Assembly: GCA_003342895.1 (NCBI GenBank)
Contig: PTFA01000396.1
Span: 59,584-123,583, forward strand
DNA length: 64,000 bases
Direction: 5' to 3'
Source of the DNA: Casuarius casuarius
Taxonomy: Eukaryota; Chordata; Aves; Casuariiformes; Casuariidae
The notes under the pieces are model-generated. The model saw only the letters and a program-made list of their open reading frames with translations. It was not told the DNA's origin and did not search any database. Within the stretch, counting starts at the first letter, position 1. Each line of letters starts with the position of its first letter. The position numbers and the translations under genes are program-made. This document shows, piece after piece, positions 1-11,800 of this stretch.

Positions 1-390
1 GGCCGGCCCGGGGCCCGCGCCCTATAACCGGGCGCTGGGGCTGCCCCTCTCCACCCTCTCCCCCCGCCAGGCAGGGGGCTGTGGGTCCCCCATACCCTCC
101 CAGGCAGGGGCTGTGGGTCCCCCATACTCCCCCACCAGCCAGAGGCTGTGGGTCCCTTGTACCCCCCCTGCCCCCACACACTGTGGGTCCCCCATTCTGC
201 AGCCTGGCAGCCTGCCCCCACCGCTGCCCAGCCTGGCACTGAGGTTCCCCCCCCAGGCCGGGCGTACAGCGGTGCCAGTGTCCCCTGGTGCCGGCGGTGC
301 AGCTTGGTGCCAGGCTCCAGCGCTCTGGACTGGGAGGCTCCTCCGCAACTCCGGGCTGGGGGGGAGGCGCTGGTGTGGGGACTGCCCTCG
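1..390. promoter_or_regulatory. Edge of a GC-rich region, possibly the TBC1D2 promoter/5' exon area
   Basis: The first ~40 bases are very CpG-rich (GGCCGGCCCGGGGCCCGCGC), and the next ~350 are GC-rich with fewer CpGs. This looks like the right-hand shoulder of a CpG island that begins outside the window. It lies about 2 kb upstream of the first TBC1D2 coding exon, which opens with a splice acceptor and so needs an upstream exon. The overlapping open frames on both strands are what GC-rich DNA gives by chance. Confidence 0.45.
79..195. repeat. Short tandem array, about four units of 32-35 bp
   Basis: The core CTGTGGGTCCC recurs at 79, 111, 146 and 181, with spacings of 32, 35 and 35. The intervening sequence is similar and C-rich. 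It is an imperfect minisatellite inside the GC-rich shoulder. There are no conserved repeats with unique spacers, so it is not a CRISPR. Confidence 0.8.
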
Positions 391-480
391 TGCCAGCCAT
401 CCCCATCTTCCCTTTTTCATTGTTAAGTCTGTGTCAGCACTGCTTTTGCTTAAATATCTCTTTCAAACTGTGCCCCAACA

Positions 481-488
481 GTAAGTGG
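481..488 (+). promoter_or_regulatory. Candidate 5' splice site of an upstream TBC1D2 exon
   Basis: CCCCAACA|GTAAGTGG is a near-consensus donor at the right edge of the GC-rich shoulder, upstream of the acceptor at 2426. It could end a TBC1D2 5' exon, with an intron of about 1.9 kb. This rests on the site alone and is weak. Confidence 0.25.
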
Positions 489-586
489 ACCTACGGAAGC
501 CTGAGGCAGAAGCCCCTCCTGTGTTGCTGTTGTGTTTGTTCTCAAGGCCGTGGTTGTCCAGCCCTTGGTGTCTGCATTAGCGTCTC

Positions 587-662
587 TCCGCTGCTCTGAA
601 GGAGGTGAGGTAACTCAAGGAGATCCGCTGCTCTGAAGGAGGTGAGGTAACTCAAGGAGATC
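587..662. repeat. Perfect 37-bp tandem duplication
   Basis: A 37-base unit (core GCTCTGAAGGAGGTGAGG) occurs twice head to tail, identical over the full period. That points to a recent duplication or replication slippage. Each copy carries GAGGTGAGGTAAC, which looks like a splice donor, so the duplication also doubles a potential 5' splice site. Confidence 0.9.
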
Positions 663-1589
663 TCCTTGGGAATACTTTGCAATGCGGATCGGATGTGATC
701 CCTTACAACTTGGTTCTTGAACCCAAATGGTTCTTTGATTGTCGTGCTGGCAGGTGGTGGATGTGTGCTGGGGTCTTTGAGCAGAGAAGTACGGGAGGTT
801 CTTTTGCTTCTGTTATATATGCTTATATTGCTTATATTGCCGTGAAAGCCCCAGGGTCTGTTAGGGAGACTTGAGACTGCTCCTTCCCCCAGTGATAGTT
901 CCTTTGTGCAGGACAAAATTAACCCAGAAAGGAAGCTTCTGGGTGTTTCAAAAGTTTAGCTGAAGCTGCACCTCCATGGAATTTGCCTGTTCCTGGCATT
1001 TGTGAGTGTGTTCGGCAGCGGGATGGATGGATTTCAGAGGAACAGACTAGAGGAAATTCAGTATCTTTCCAAAAAAGGGAGCATTGTCTGTAGTTCTCTA
1101 AAAACCAAAACGGGAACAAGTGGAGGAAGCAATAAACTTGATGGGGTTTAGCCAGCACTAGGAAATGTAAGCATTCTTTCAGTCATGAGGATAGCTTGTT
1201 CCTAAAAGTGGGAGCTTGGGCAACATGCCTGTATGCTCACATAATCTCAGCTGTATTATTCTCCATTTACCTGTTGTCCTCATATAGCTGGCTGTCTTGT
1301 CCAGTGGTTTTGTGGCTGCAGGTTGATTTTTGCTAACTTAATATTGGAACAATTTATTTGCTTACATTAGTATCAGAACTGATGGCTCTGGTAGTCTTTT
1401 CATTTACTGAGATTTAAGCTATGTTTTTACCTAAAAAAATAAATCATTCATAGGTATTTGTCTGGGATGTTGTTAGTTTTTTTTTATACAAGAGTCACCG
1501 GTGTCACTGGTGGCAGCTCTGAGCAAAACGTCACACCTGCCATATGATTAAGCACTTGAGCATGATCTCCATCCTTGGAATGCTCAGAA

Positions 1590-1710
1590 TTCAACTGAAT
1601 GTGGCCCAGAGTAGCCTGATCTAGCTTTGAAGTTGGCCCTTCTCTGAGTGGGGTATTGGAATAGAGACCTCTACACATCCCTTCCAGCCTTATTTTCCTG
1701 TGACTGTCTT
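1590..1710 (+). mobile_element. CR1 retrotransposon 3'-tail fragment
   Basis: The sequence AGCCTGATCTAG, then a GTTGGCCCTTCTCTGAG stretch, GGAATAGAGACCTCTA and CCCTTCCAGCC, ending TTTTCCTGTGA, follows the order of the conserved CR1 3' UTR in + orientation. It is diverged and severely 5'-truncated. It lies in the non-coding stretch 663-2426, where I see nothing else apart from a doubled GCTTATATT near 822-839. Confidence 0.75.
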
Positions 1711-2426
1711 AGACATTATGTATGTTATGAACCAGCAGGGGACTTTGGCCATTGAGCAACCAAGTGTGTTGTTTGCAAGGATCACAGAATTCCTTTTTCT
1801 GGTGCATAATCCATCGGATGAGGCCTGCTGGATGGAGCCCTATCAGATAGCATGCAGACTTTTCAACAGCAGTCTTCAACTGACACAAATGATTTATTAG
1901 GATGCTGCGTTAGGCTTGATTTTTCTCCAGAAAACATGGTTTAAAATATTAGCTGCACATGTGGAGCAAATGTCAGAATATTCATATCTCAAATTCCCTG
2001 ACCTGTGTATGTGTCCCCCACAGAGCTTGTTGCCTTGCTGTGTTTTTCTGCAACTGTTACTTGACTTTGCTGTCTGTGGCTTCAAATGCCCCAGTTGTTG
2101 CTATTTATTTGGTATGCCCACAGACTGTACTTATTTTTCACCCCAGAGGATGTGATACTGCTTCTTGGCTGCTAGCCCAAGCTGATTTAGGAAAGAAAAA
2201 GGAAGAAAACAGATGTGTAGATATCAGCTGAGCCCAGGAAGGGATGGAGTAATGATCAAATCAATGATATTGGCTAGGTAGTTTGAAAGCCAGGGAATGA
2301 TTTTTGTCATACACCAGGCCTGAGCTTATTCCTCATTTTTTGTCTGCTGCAGGTTCTGTAATAATGATGATATAGTTGGGATTTGCTGTTACTCATTTGC
2401 CTAGTGATTTTCCTGCTTCATTTCAG

Positions 2427-2865
2427 TTCTGGATATAAATATTTCCTGAAAGAGATGAAAAAAGGACCAGAAAGTGTAACGTGTTCCCTTGATGGAATTC
2501 CAGGCAAATTAGCAGGGTCAAATCCTGACAGTAACACCAGCAATGGAGCCTCAGCAAAAGAGAAAGACATGCTGCCTTCTCCTGAAGAACTGGAAACTGT
2601 ACAGCTGAAACCCAGTAGAGAAAAACCCAGAAAAAAACTCTGTGGCTATTTAAATAAACTGGGCATCAAAGGGCCAATCAAGACTTGGAAGTCTCGCTGG
2701 TTCTTTTATGATGAAAACAAATGCCACTTACTATACTACAGAACTGCACAGGATGTCAACCCTTTGGGGACTATCGATCTCTCCAGTGCCAGCCTGGACT
2801 GCAAGTTAGAAAATGGGGAAGGGATTTTTGAGATCAAAACACCAAACAGAGTTTTTACTTTGAAG
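2427..2865 (+). CDS. TBC1D2: TBC1D2 first coding exon: N-terminus and most of the PH domain
   Basis: A pyrimidine-rich acceptor (TTCATTTCAG, ending at 2426) opens the exon. The first ATG in frame is at 2455, giving residues 1-137. The stretch from CGYLNK through WKSRWFFYDE to GIFEIKTPNRVFTLK is the N-terminal and central PH domain. It begins near residue 61 and contains the conserved basic and aromatic residues. The donor is AAG|GTAAGG at 2866, phase 0. The 28 exon bases before the ATG contain no in-frame stop, so coding could begin in an upstream exon. From this ATG the tail before the PH domain is about 60 residues; the human tail is about 45 from memory. Confidence 0.92.
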
Positions 2866-5800
2866 GTAAGGGGCAATATCTTCTTTTGGCAGCTGTTATG
2901 AAACATTCCCAGTTAGGATGGACAAGCCTCTGCTAAGATAACACTGCTTGAGTTTCACTTTAGTGCCAGCCTAGACTGTTACCTTTTGTTCCTAAATTGC
3001 TTGCACTGCTTCTGCAAGACTGGGACTCCACTTGCTGTGAAAAGGTGGTTTTTTAACACAGTGGGATTAAAAGGTGAATTGGATGCTGAATTAAAATCAC
3101 GCAGGAGTCCTGCAATCCACATGTACCTTGCTGAAGAGAACTGCATTTCCCTTTATCAAGTGGTTGCTCCAGCAGGAACTTTTGCTAGGTATTTATCTCC
3201 GTGAAAGTATCTGTTAAGAGAGCTCCATGAGTGATTGTCAGCTAAAGTAATCTTGCCATTTTCTCTTAGTCTTGGAGCATAGTAAACCACAAAAGTGTTA
3301 AAATGAGATCAGCTGCCCACTGAGGTCCTATGACTGAGACCACACTGAAGATTTACTCCACTCTCCAAATCAGAGTTAGGATCAGAAGGTGCAGCATAGG
3401 CATGACACAGCTGGGCCTTTATTTCTGCTGACTGGGGCAGCAAAGTGATGATCAGCCCTTCAGGATGTGCCTTGTGCTGATGAGATCCTCCTCCTCCTCC
3501 TTCCTGTTTTGTGTTATGTTAGGCAATCAGCAAACAGGCAATGATGTACTGGCTGCAGCAGCTACAAATGAGACGTTGGGAATTTTGCAATGCTCAGAGC
3601 AGATTTCCTGTGGGCAGCTCCCAGCTGGTGAATGAACCACTGCTTGGCAGAACAAGTAGGTGTCACCTATGTCAGCCTTTCTTTTGCTTTCAGCTCTCAG
3701 TCATGAAGGTGTACCTCCTCAGTAAGTGGGCAGAGGTACTGGCCAGGTTTTTCAATGCAGGTGCCAACTATCAGTGCAGGGATCAATACATGGAATTTCT
3801 GGTCTTATTATGGATGAGTTTGAGCAGGCTTTCTGCTGATCCACATCTCATCTGTGATGATGAGATGCTCAGGTATCTTTCCATGGATTCCCTTTTGATT
3901 TTTCTCATGTGCCAAGCCTGCATATTTGGTATATCCCCTTCCCCTTGCCAGGCCTGTGAAGCTTACAGCAAACAAGTTATTCTGTGTGGATGGGGGGGAT
4001 AAGGATGTCTGTTGCTAGAAATGTGAGTGCGCACAGTGGTGGTTCAATGCATGGTACAGATGGGGTATCCACCTGTTTAGCTATGGCTAGGTGCACGTTT
4101 TCTTTGAAACAAACAAGAAGCCCCCAGAAGTGGCTACTTTAAAAAGTTCTGATTATCTTGGCATTCCACTGTGGTAGGCAATAATATGTCAATAACGTGT
4201 TTGTGGGAGTGTTATCTAGATGATAGAACTATCAAATATTGCTTGGGAAGGGGGGTGCAGGAGCAGAAACAGCTCTCTTCCTTATTCCTTTAGGAGGTTA
4301 AAGTTTAGAGTTAGTCACTGTAATATGCAAATGTTTGCGGTCATTTGACTGTCCATGAAGAGATGAATGTGTTTGTAGCTAGAACCTTCTGTAACTTGAC
4401 CTAAAAATAAGAAAATCTGATTTGCTGTCATTCTTCCACCTGGCCTATTGTGCACTGAACTTCGACCTGTAAGAAAATGTGGCTTCTAAGTCATGTGAAG
4501 GAGCCTAAGTCCAATGGAAGTTTGTCTTGCTAACTCGCTTTTGTGTTCTGGTTCATTTTTATGTAGATGTTGTTGACAGTGAAGACTTTCTGCCTCCAGT
4601 CAAAACACCAACAGAAGCGGTGGGTTTAAAGGCAGCCTCTTTGCCTGCACCCCAAACATCTACTGCTTTGCAAAACATCTCCCTTAAGCACCCCTGGACA
4701 GAGATACAGTAAGTACACAAGGCAAACGGCAGTGCAGCTGACATGTTAGCCTGCCACTTAGTGCCTTCCTCTTCTTTCATCTGTATTGTGTGAAATGGGA
4801 TGTTTGCCTGGGTGGAAGAACCATGCAGCTGTATGAAGGTTATTCTACATGAATGTAAACTTCCTACAGGAAGCTCTGTCTTGTCCCCTTGTTTCAATCC
4901 ATTTCATGTCATCCGGTGCTCTTAGCAAAGATCACAGCAGTAGGCCTAGAGCTCGGTTAAGCTTTTTTCAATGCAGGTGGTGATCTGCACGAGTACTGTG
5001 GTGTGTCTCCACATCACTTTTGGAAGGGCACATGGGCAGGTTCAGGTGTACTGTTTAGACTAGTGATAGAAGTCCCTTAGCTCTTTCCACTGGTTTCAAA
5101 GGACCTTGCACTATGCAAATGTGCAATATGCAAAGCAGAAATTCCAGGCACAAGGCCCTTGAGCCTGTAATATGGCCCTGACACTACGTAACTTGTTACC
5201 CTAAGCTGAGCTTCAAGTATCTGAATAGTCTCACTACCTCCAGTGGCACCCTGTGTACACTTGGAATGGGTAGCAGGGTTGAGGCCGTAAGTTACAAGAC
5301 TTTGGCAAGTTTCAATTGCACAAAGACAACCCCAGTTAGTATCTCCCTAAGTCTAACCCAGCCAGTTATTTAATAACTCTAAGTATGTAAGTAGTCACAG
5401 GTATGGTAGCCAAATGTTTTTAGAGGAGTGTTTTTTCTCATTTTGTACCATCACTACTAAGGCTTTGAGCTGATGCCGATAGGAAGAAAAATCCTGCATG
5501 GGACTGAAGAGGATCACAACCAAATGTATTATATTGCAGGCTATGCGTTCTTTCCTCCTCCTCACTTTGTGTAAAGACACTATAACCATATCTCCTCCTC
5601 AGCCTTTCTTTTGCTGATTTGAATAACATTTGCCTCTTTTCAGTTTCAAATTGTACAGCACACCTGGCTCTCTGAACATATGTGAAGGCTCCATCACTCT
5701 CGTGACTGGGTTTTCATGAGCGTAATTTGTTGGATATGATTAAATTCGTCTGATCTCTGAGCTGCTGCTGTCTCAGAGGAAGAGCAGTGTAGCATGTGGT

Positions 5801-8800
5801 AGCAAAAGGGAGGAAAGTTGCATTGGCTAATTACCCACTGCAGGGAATGGAGGTCTGCTGATTTTATGTGCCAGTAGGTTCCTTGCAGTCAGAAATGGCT
5901 GCTTTTCTGTTGCAGAATCTCCCAGTAACAAGGGAAAAGGAGAGCAATATCTAAATGGCAGCTTTGTTAACAGTCAGGAAGTAGCTGACAACAAGCCTTT
6001 TCCAGAAATTAAAACAAGGGGCTTGTTTTCTTTTAGCTGATGCTGGAGGGGAGGGGAAAGACTTGTATAGAAATAGGCACAGTCTTGCTTTCCTGTAGAG
6101 GTTTTGCAGAAAACACTTGCATATTGGTGGTTCTACGTGATGCTGTAATCTCTTAGCTCTCCTGATAATATCTGAAAGCAGCAGCTGTAACAAACAGTCT
6201 GTGATGGACTCATTCTAGGTCTGATTGTAGTTCTGTTCCTGGAGCTCTCTACTGCATCAAAGTCTACTGAGCTTCACGTATAATCATTGTGGCAGCTTTG
6301 GCTGTGCTGTGGAGAGCTGGGCTTTTGTTGGTACCTGGGGATTTCATCAGTGACCTAAGGAAAGGGAGAGAAGGAGGAAAGGAGTGTGGCTGATTGGTTG
6401 ATCTGCTGTTACCTTTGATGCCTCTGTCCGACCTGGTGCCTTCATGTACAGGACTCAAAGACTGGTGGGAAGATCACCAGCTGATTCATGTTGCTGCACT
6501 GGTGCTGATTTTGTGGCACCTTCTTGATTAACACCAGTGAAGACCTTTCCTCAGCTCCAGCAATTCAATCAACAGTTCAGTTTCTTAGCACGTGGAGGAG
6601 ATGGGTTTTGGGAGGAGGGGTGGGAAATTTTCTTCTGCTGAGAAATAACACACAGGTAGTCCTGGGCCACTGAGCACAGACTGTTGGCAAAGCACTGAAT
6701 AGTCTGAAGTTGCTGGCTGCAGTGATCATAACTCCTCCTGTTCACTAGGCTGTCTTTGACTTCTTGTTTCAGAAACACTGTCTACAATATCTGTGGCTCC
6801 AAGCAGTTCTGGGGGAACAATGGGAATGTCTTTAATTTTGATGAATTCCAGGAGCATCCCGAGAACCCGGATGAGGAGCAAGAGGCAGAAATGGAGGCAG
6901 GGTGTGCAGGTGCCTGTTACTGCTCTGCGTGAAGTGTTCTGAGTATAAACCCTTCTAGCGGGGCATGAGGCCTAGCAGAAAAGGGAGGGAGGAGATGGCA
7001 AGTCCTCTTGGGACATGAAAAACTATCATACTGTCTCAGGTCCCCTCCTGTGTTGCTTATGCAGGAATGACACTTTTGACTCTGCTTCAGGCTGGATCTA
7101 TCATATCTCCTACCTTCTGGCACCTACAGCGGAGGGAAAAATAGCACCCATGGTGCCAGCCCATACTGGTATTTCTTTGAAATAGAAGTTAAATTGACAC
7201 ACACTCACATCCTCTTCAACCTTCTCTTCCCAAGCAGGCAGTGGGGCTGCTGGGTTCAGCCTCTGCTCTCCACTGATGCCGATTTGCATTTGCAGCAAGA
7301 CAGATAGGTGGGGTGCGGGGTAGGTAGACAGGTGCCATAAAATACCATAGCCTTATTTATTCTGGGAGTACCTGTGCCTGTTCTCTACTGTTTGTGCTCC
7401 AGCCCTGTCGATCCCAGCAGGTCAGTTTTCCTTATCTTGTGTGCCAGCCTTCTAGGCTGAGCTGCTGTGAGTCCTTCCCATAGCAAGACACAGGAATCCA
7501 TAGTAGCAACCCAGTTTTATGTAAATCACTCTTTTTCCCTTCAGTTAAGCAGGGGACTCTGGAGGATGGGAGGATAGAGCCGAGGTTGAACTGGGCAAGG
7601 AAGGCCAAGTGGATGAACAGTGGCTTCCCAGGCTTGGCTGAAGAGTTGCATCGGGAGAGGAGCCCAGTGGAGAAAGTGGGTGTGCTACAGCAACAGATCC
7701 TGACACTCACAGAAGAAGTCAAGTCACAGAAGGTGAGTGTGGCCTAGGAGCCTGCTGCTCCTAAGGACAGGACCTTGAAACTGCTCACAGGGACTCCCTA
7801 GACTTTGTTATTAGGCTGAGAAATGCTTAGCCGGCACTCACTGAGGCAGGGGGAAGGGCAGCTGAAGCTCCTAGCGTTACTCCACTGTACATGGAGCTGT
7901 CCTGCCTGACTGTGTCCAACGCAAGGGAGAATGGCAGGTGTGCTTCAGCTGTTGCTAGGAAGGACATCCAGCAGATAGGCTGGAAAGGGGAGGAAGAGCA
8001 AATCCAAGGGCATTCTGCAAGTGTTGCGCTGGTGCAGCTCTACTGCTTGGAGTGTGGCTGAAGTATGGTGCTGGACTGTTACGGTGGTGCTGGCAGAAAT
8101 GCCTTTTTCAGTTTTGCTGGTTGTAGCAGATCATGTGTTTCTGAACAGTGCTCCACCATTAAGAGATGATTTGACTGCAGAAATCCCACACATTGTTCCC
8201 TGCAAGGGTTGGCTCTCCTGGACGGTGCTGTTCTTCTCTGGTAGCATGTAACAGTGGAAGGCTCACCACTGATGATGTTGGTAACTTTTCCAGCAGAAGA
8301 AACAGGAAAGCCAGGTCCCATGGTGGGTAATCAATTACATCCTGGTTTTGCTCCCTTAAGTGGCTGAGATTAAATCAGCAGCATGGTGCCGGGGCAAGTT
8401 CTTGTGCTTTTGTGTGGGATGGAGTGAGGGAGGATTCTGGCAGAGGAAAAGTTAAAATGGATACAACACTTTCTATCTGGTAGCACAGATAGATGCAGAC
8501 TTCATTATTCCCCTCCTTCTCATTCTGCCATACTGCTTATCAGATCTCCAGATTCTCTTGTCTCTGCTGGGCCTCACAGCAGAGATGACTGTAGAAAGAC
8601 AGAAGTCAGGCAGTGCGAGCAGCAGCTCTCCCATTAGCAGTCTGCCTAAAGTTAAGTCACCTATTGCCTGTGCAGAGACCTCTTAAGGCCAGCTCTGACA
8701 GCAGAGCTTCTCTAGCAGGTAAGTACAATGATTCAGTTTTGCTTCTGAAAGGAGTCAATATCTAGATCCTGAGGATCTTCAGCTGTTTTCTTTCACTTAC

Positions 8801-11800
8801 TATCAGTGGAGTCTGTGTTGCCAGTGCCGTGCACATCACTGTGATGTGATGGCTTCACATTCCCTTCCCAGGAGCTGGTTAAACTTCTCCACAAAGCTCT
8901 GGAGGCAGCCCAACAGGAGAAGCGAGTGTCCAGCATGTACCTCACTGCAGCAGAGGATAAGGACAGGCTGGAGCTGGTGCGCCACAAAGTGAGACAGATT
9001 GCAGATCTAACCAGTCGACTGGAAGCTTTTGAGAAAGAAAAGAAGGAGCTGGAGCAGACACTAACCCTGAGAGAGAGCCACATCCAGGAACTCAAAGAGC
9101 ATGTGCAGCTTCTGATGGAAAAGAACCATGCCAAACAGCAAGTCATCATGGCCTTGACGGAGCACATGGCCCGAGAGCTCTCTGATCCTCTGCAGGAAAC
9201 CAACACTATTGCTGTAGAAACATTGTACAAACAGCAGGAGGAGATTGAGCACTTGAAGGTGTGTGGTATGGCGCAGGTCACTCGGCTCCCATTTCTGTGC
9301 TCTGTGGGTCAGTGAGAGGGCATTCCTTCTGGGAAGCATGGAACGTATTTCTGCTAGCTGCTCCATGTATCTCCAAATCAGAGGCAGGCTGGAAGGGGCT
9401 GGGCTGATACCAGTGGGGTGCTCAAAAGCATCTAGGTCAGTTTCAGCTTTGGCCCAGTGTCTGTTTTGTTTGATTCGGTCTCAGCGTTCAGTGCCTGCCT
9501 CTTTGTTCACTCTTGTTTCACAGCTGCAGTATCACTTGCTGCCTTATCTAGCTCTGTTCATGTGTTTCCCACTTGTAAACAGTTTCCCAACACATCATGT
9601 TTCTTTCAAATCCAGCCTGCTACAGTGTCAGTGTATGCACAGTTATAATGGACAACTAGCATGAGGTGGAGAATTGCCAGAGAAGCCACTTATCATGTTG
9701 TGGGAGAGTGTTTGTTTACTGCCAGCTGTGGGGCTGAGATTCACATCAGATCTTAGAAAATAGAACAAAACATCCCTGTGTTTTCTAAGGATATATATGA
9801 GGTGCCTGAAACATATTCCACATATCTTCTTTACGTGTGCCACATCTATTTGGTGATTTCCTTTGGAGGCAGTATTTGTCCTGGGGAGACATGTCTTTCC
9901 TGCAGAATATGAAACTGCTGAGATATTTTCTTGTCCATAATGCACTCCATGCCTGACATCCCTCTTGGTATTTAAAAACTGAACAGGGAGGGGATTCTGA
10001 GCCCCTGAAGAACTTCCCTTATGTGACTATTTTGCTTCGTGGCAGGATGATATTGATGCATACAAAACACAGAACCAGTTTCTGAACTCAGAGATCCACC
10101 AGGTTACTCGACTCTGGACAAGCGTTGCTGAGAATGAGAAAGCACTTCTGATGAAGGTGAGGCACAATGACTCTTTTTCTGTGGAGAGAGCTGAATGTTA
10201 CTGATTTAATACTTTCCAAGCAGGCAGTGAAAAGGGCTTTGATCCGAAACACGTCAGGAAGAAGCTTTCTTCACAAGATTTTTTTTCAGTGTGTCCATTT
10301 CTCTGCATTGTGTTGCTCCCAAATTAGATATGATCATTTTCATTCTTCAGTAAAGGTAAAATACCTGCAAAGCTTATTCGTAGGGATGGTGAAATATACC
10401 CCAGGCTTCTGGATTTCAGCTGTGGGTTTGGATAAAAATAAAATAGCAACACTATGCTTAGGGAATCAGAAATGTTTCCTAGGAGCTGCCAGGCTGATTT
10501 GAGCCCTGGCTCCATCTAGTCTAAATTTTTCTACCATGCCTGGCACTGTCAGATGGCAGCACTCATAGGCTCTGCATCTAGTTCACAGTTCATATGTTTT
10601 ATTATGCGCTGGTGGTATTTCTAGCTTTGTAAGTGTGTGTAACCTGGCTACCCTCAGACTAGTCTAATCCTTGCCTGCAGGTATGCTATGTTTTAGTCTT
10701 GAAAGACTTCCCTAGGTTGGTGGTGTGTGCTGGCATTCGTTCTGTGGGTTTTCCCTGGGTTGTCCCTCCTGGGTTTCAGAGGATATCTCTACAGTCTTGG
10801 ATTCTGGATGAGGGCAAATAGATGCTTCTGAAGTGTTATTGCAGTTCTTATATATCTTTGCTTCTTAGTCCTCTGAAACATTTTATACTCCCAACTGTCC
10901 TGCTCTGATCCCAGAGCTGCTGTAACCTTCAGAAGGGAAGTAATTAGATCAACATGCTCAATGTGAGGCAAAACCCTGACTAAAGTGGTAGTGCTACAAT
11001 ATTCCCATGCTCTTTTTTGTCCCCTCTATGTGCAGCCTAATACTTTCTGTGATTTCTCTTTTGTTTTTGTTTTCAACTGTTGCTTCACACTTAGCAGGGG
11101 TCTTCGTTGTGCTTCCTGTGAGACACTGAGTGAGTCCTATCACCTGTGTGGCTGCAGTGCCCCAGTTGTGGATTGGGGATTTTAATCCTTCCCACTGCTT
11201 TTTGTGTAGCCCATGAGTATGGTGGTGACAGAGACACTGTGTGGCTCTGTCTGAACTCAGTGGGGCCTCCTGTGCTGAGAAATGTTGTATTCAAGGACCA
11301 TAGGACGGGTGTTGCTGAGGGGCATGTGTCCGTGTTGTCTGTGGTGCTACTGTGTCCTGGAAATGGCATGATCTCAGCTCTGTCCCTGCAGCAGCATGCT
11401 TTGGCAGGATAGACCTCAGTATGGGGTAGAGAACTTGTCTGAGGAGCAGGGGGAAAACCTGCAGAGAACTTAGCTGGAATGATAGCTGTTTAATTGTGCT
11501 GCCTGAGATACAGCCAACCACTGTTCCAATGTATGTGATGCTGTGTAGTAGTTTTCCCACTCAATAAGTAACTTCTGTTGCATGCTTACTACTGCAGCTT
11601 GTGTTTGCTCGGTGGCCTTAATCCAGGGTGGTTCATCCATGGCTGCAATTCCCCTGGCTGTATAAAACTGTTAGATGTGCTTTCTGGGGCCTTGCTGTTC
11701 AGGAGTCTTCACTTTCGATGCAGACTGGGGATCAGCAGCCCTAGTATCAGCAACGTCATTCAGAACGGTGGGAGTCCTCAGGGCTGGATGCTGTGGGCTG

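Noticed and set aside
20..32. CCTATAAC as a TATA box
   Set aside because: It lies in CpG-rich DNA with no supported start site or first exon nearby, and part of the region is outside the window.
79..195. Regular repeats considered as a CRISPR array
   Set aside because: The repeats are imperfect, there are no unique spacers of fixed length, and the genome is vertebrate.
3541..4002. 153-codon open frame read as one TBC1D2 exon
   Set aside because: Only the part to 3655 matches the protein; the donor GTAGGT at 3656 and the phase of the next exon show the remainder is intron.
8793..9281. 162-codon - strand open frame rich in Ser and Leu
   Set aside because: It is the complement of TBC1D2 exon 6, whose Glu/Lys/Leu-rich coiled coil yields an open antisense frame.
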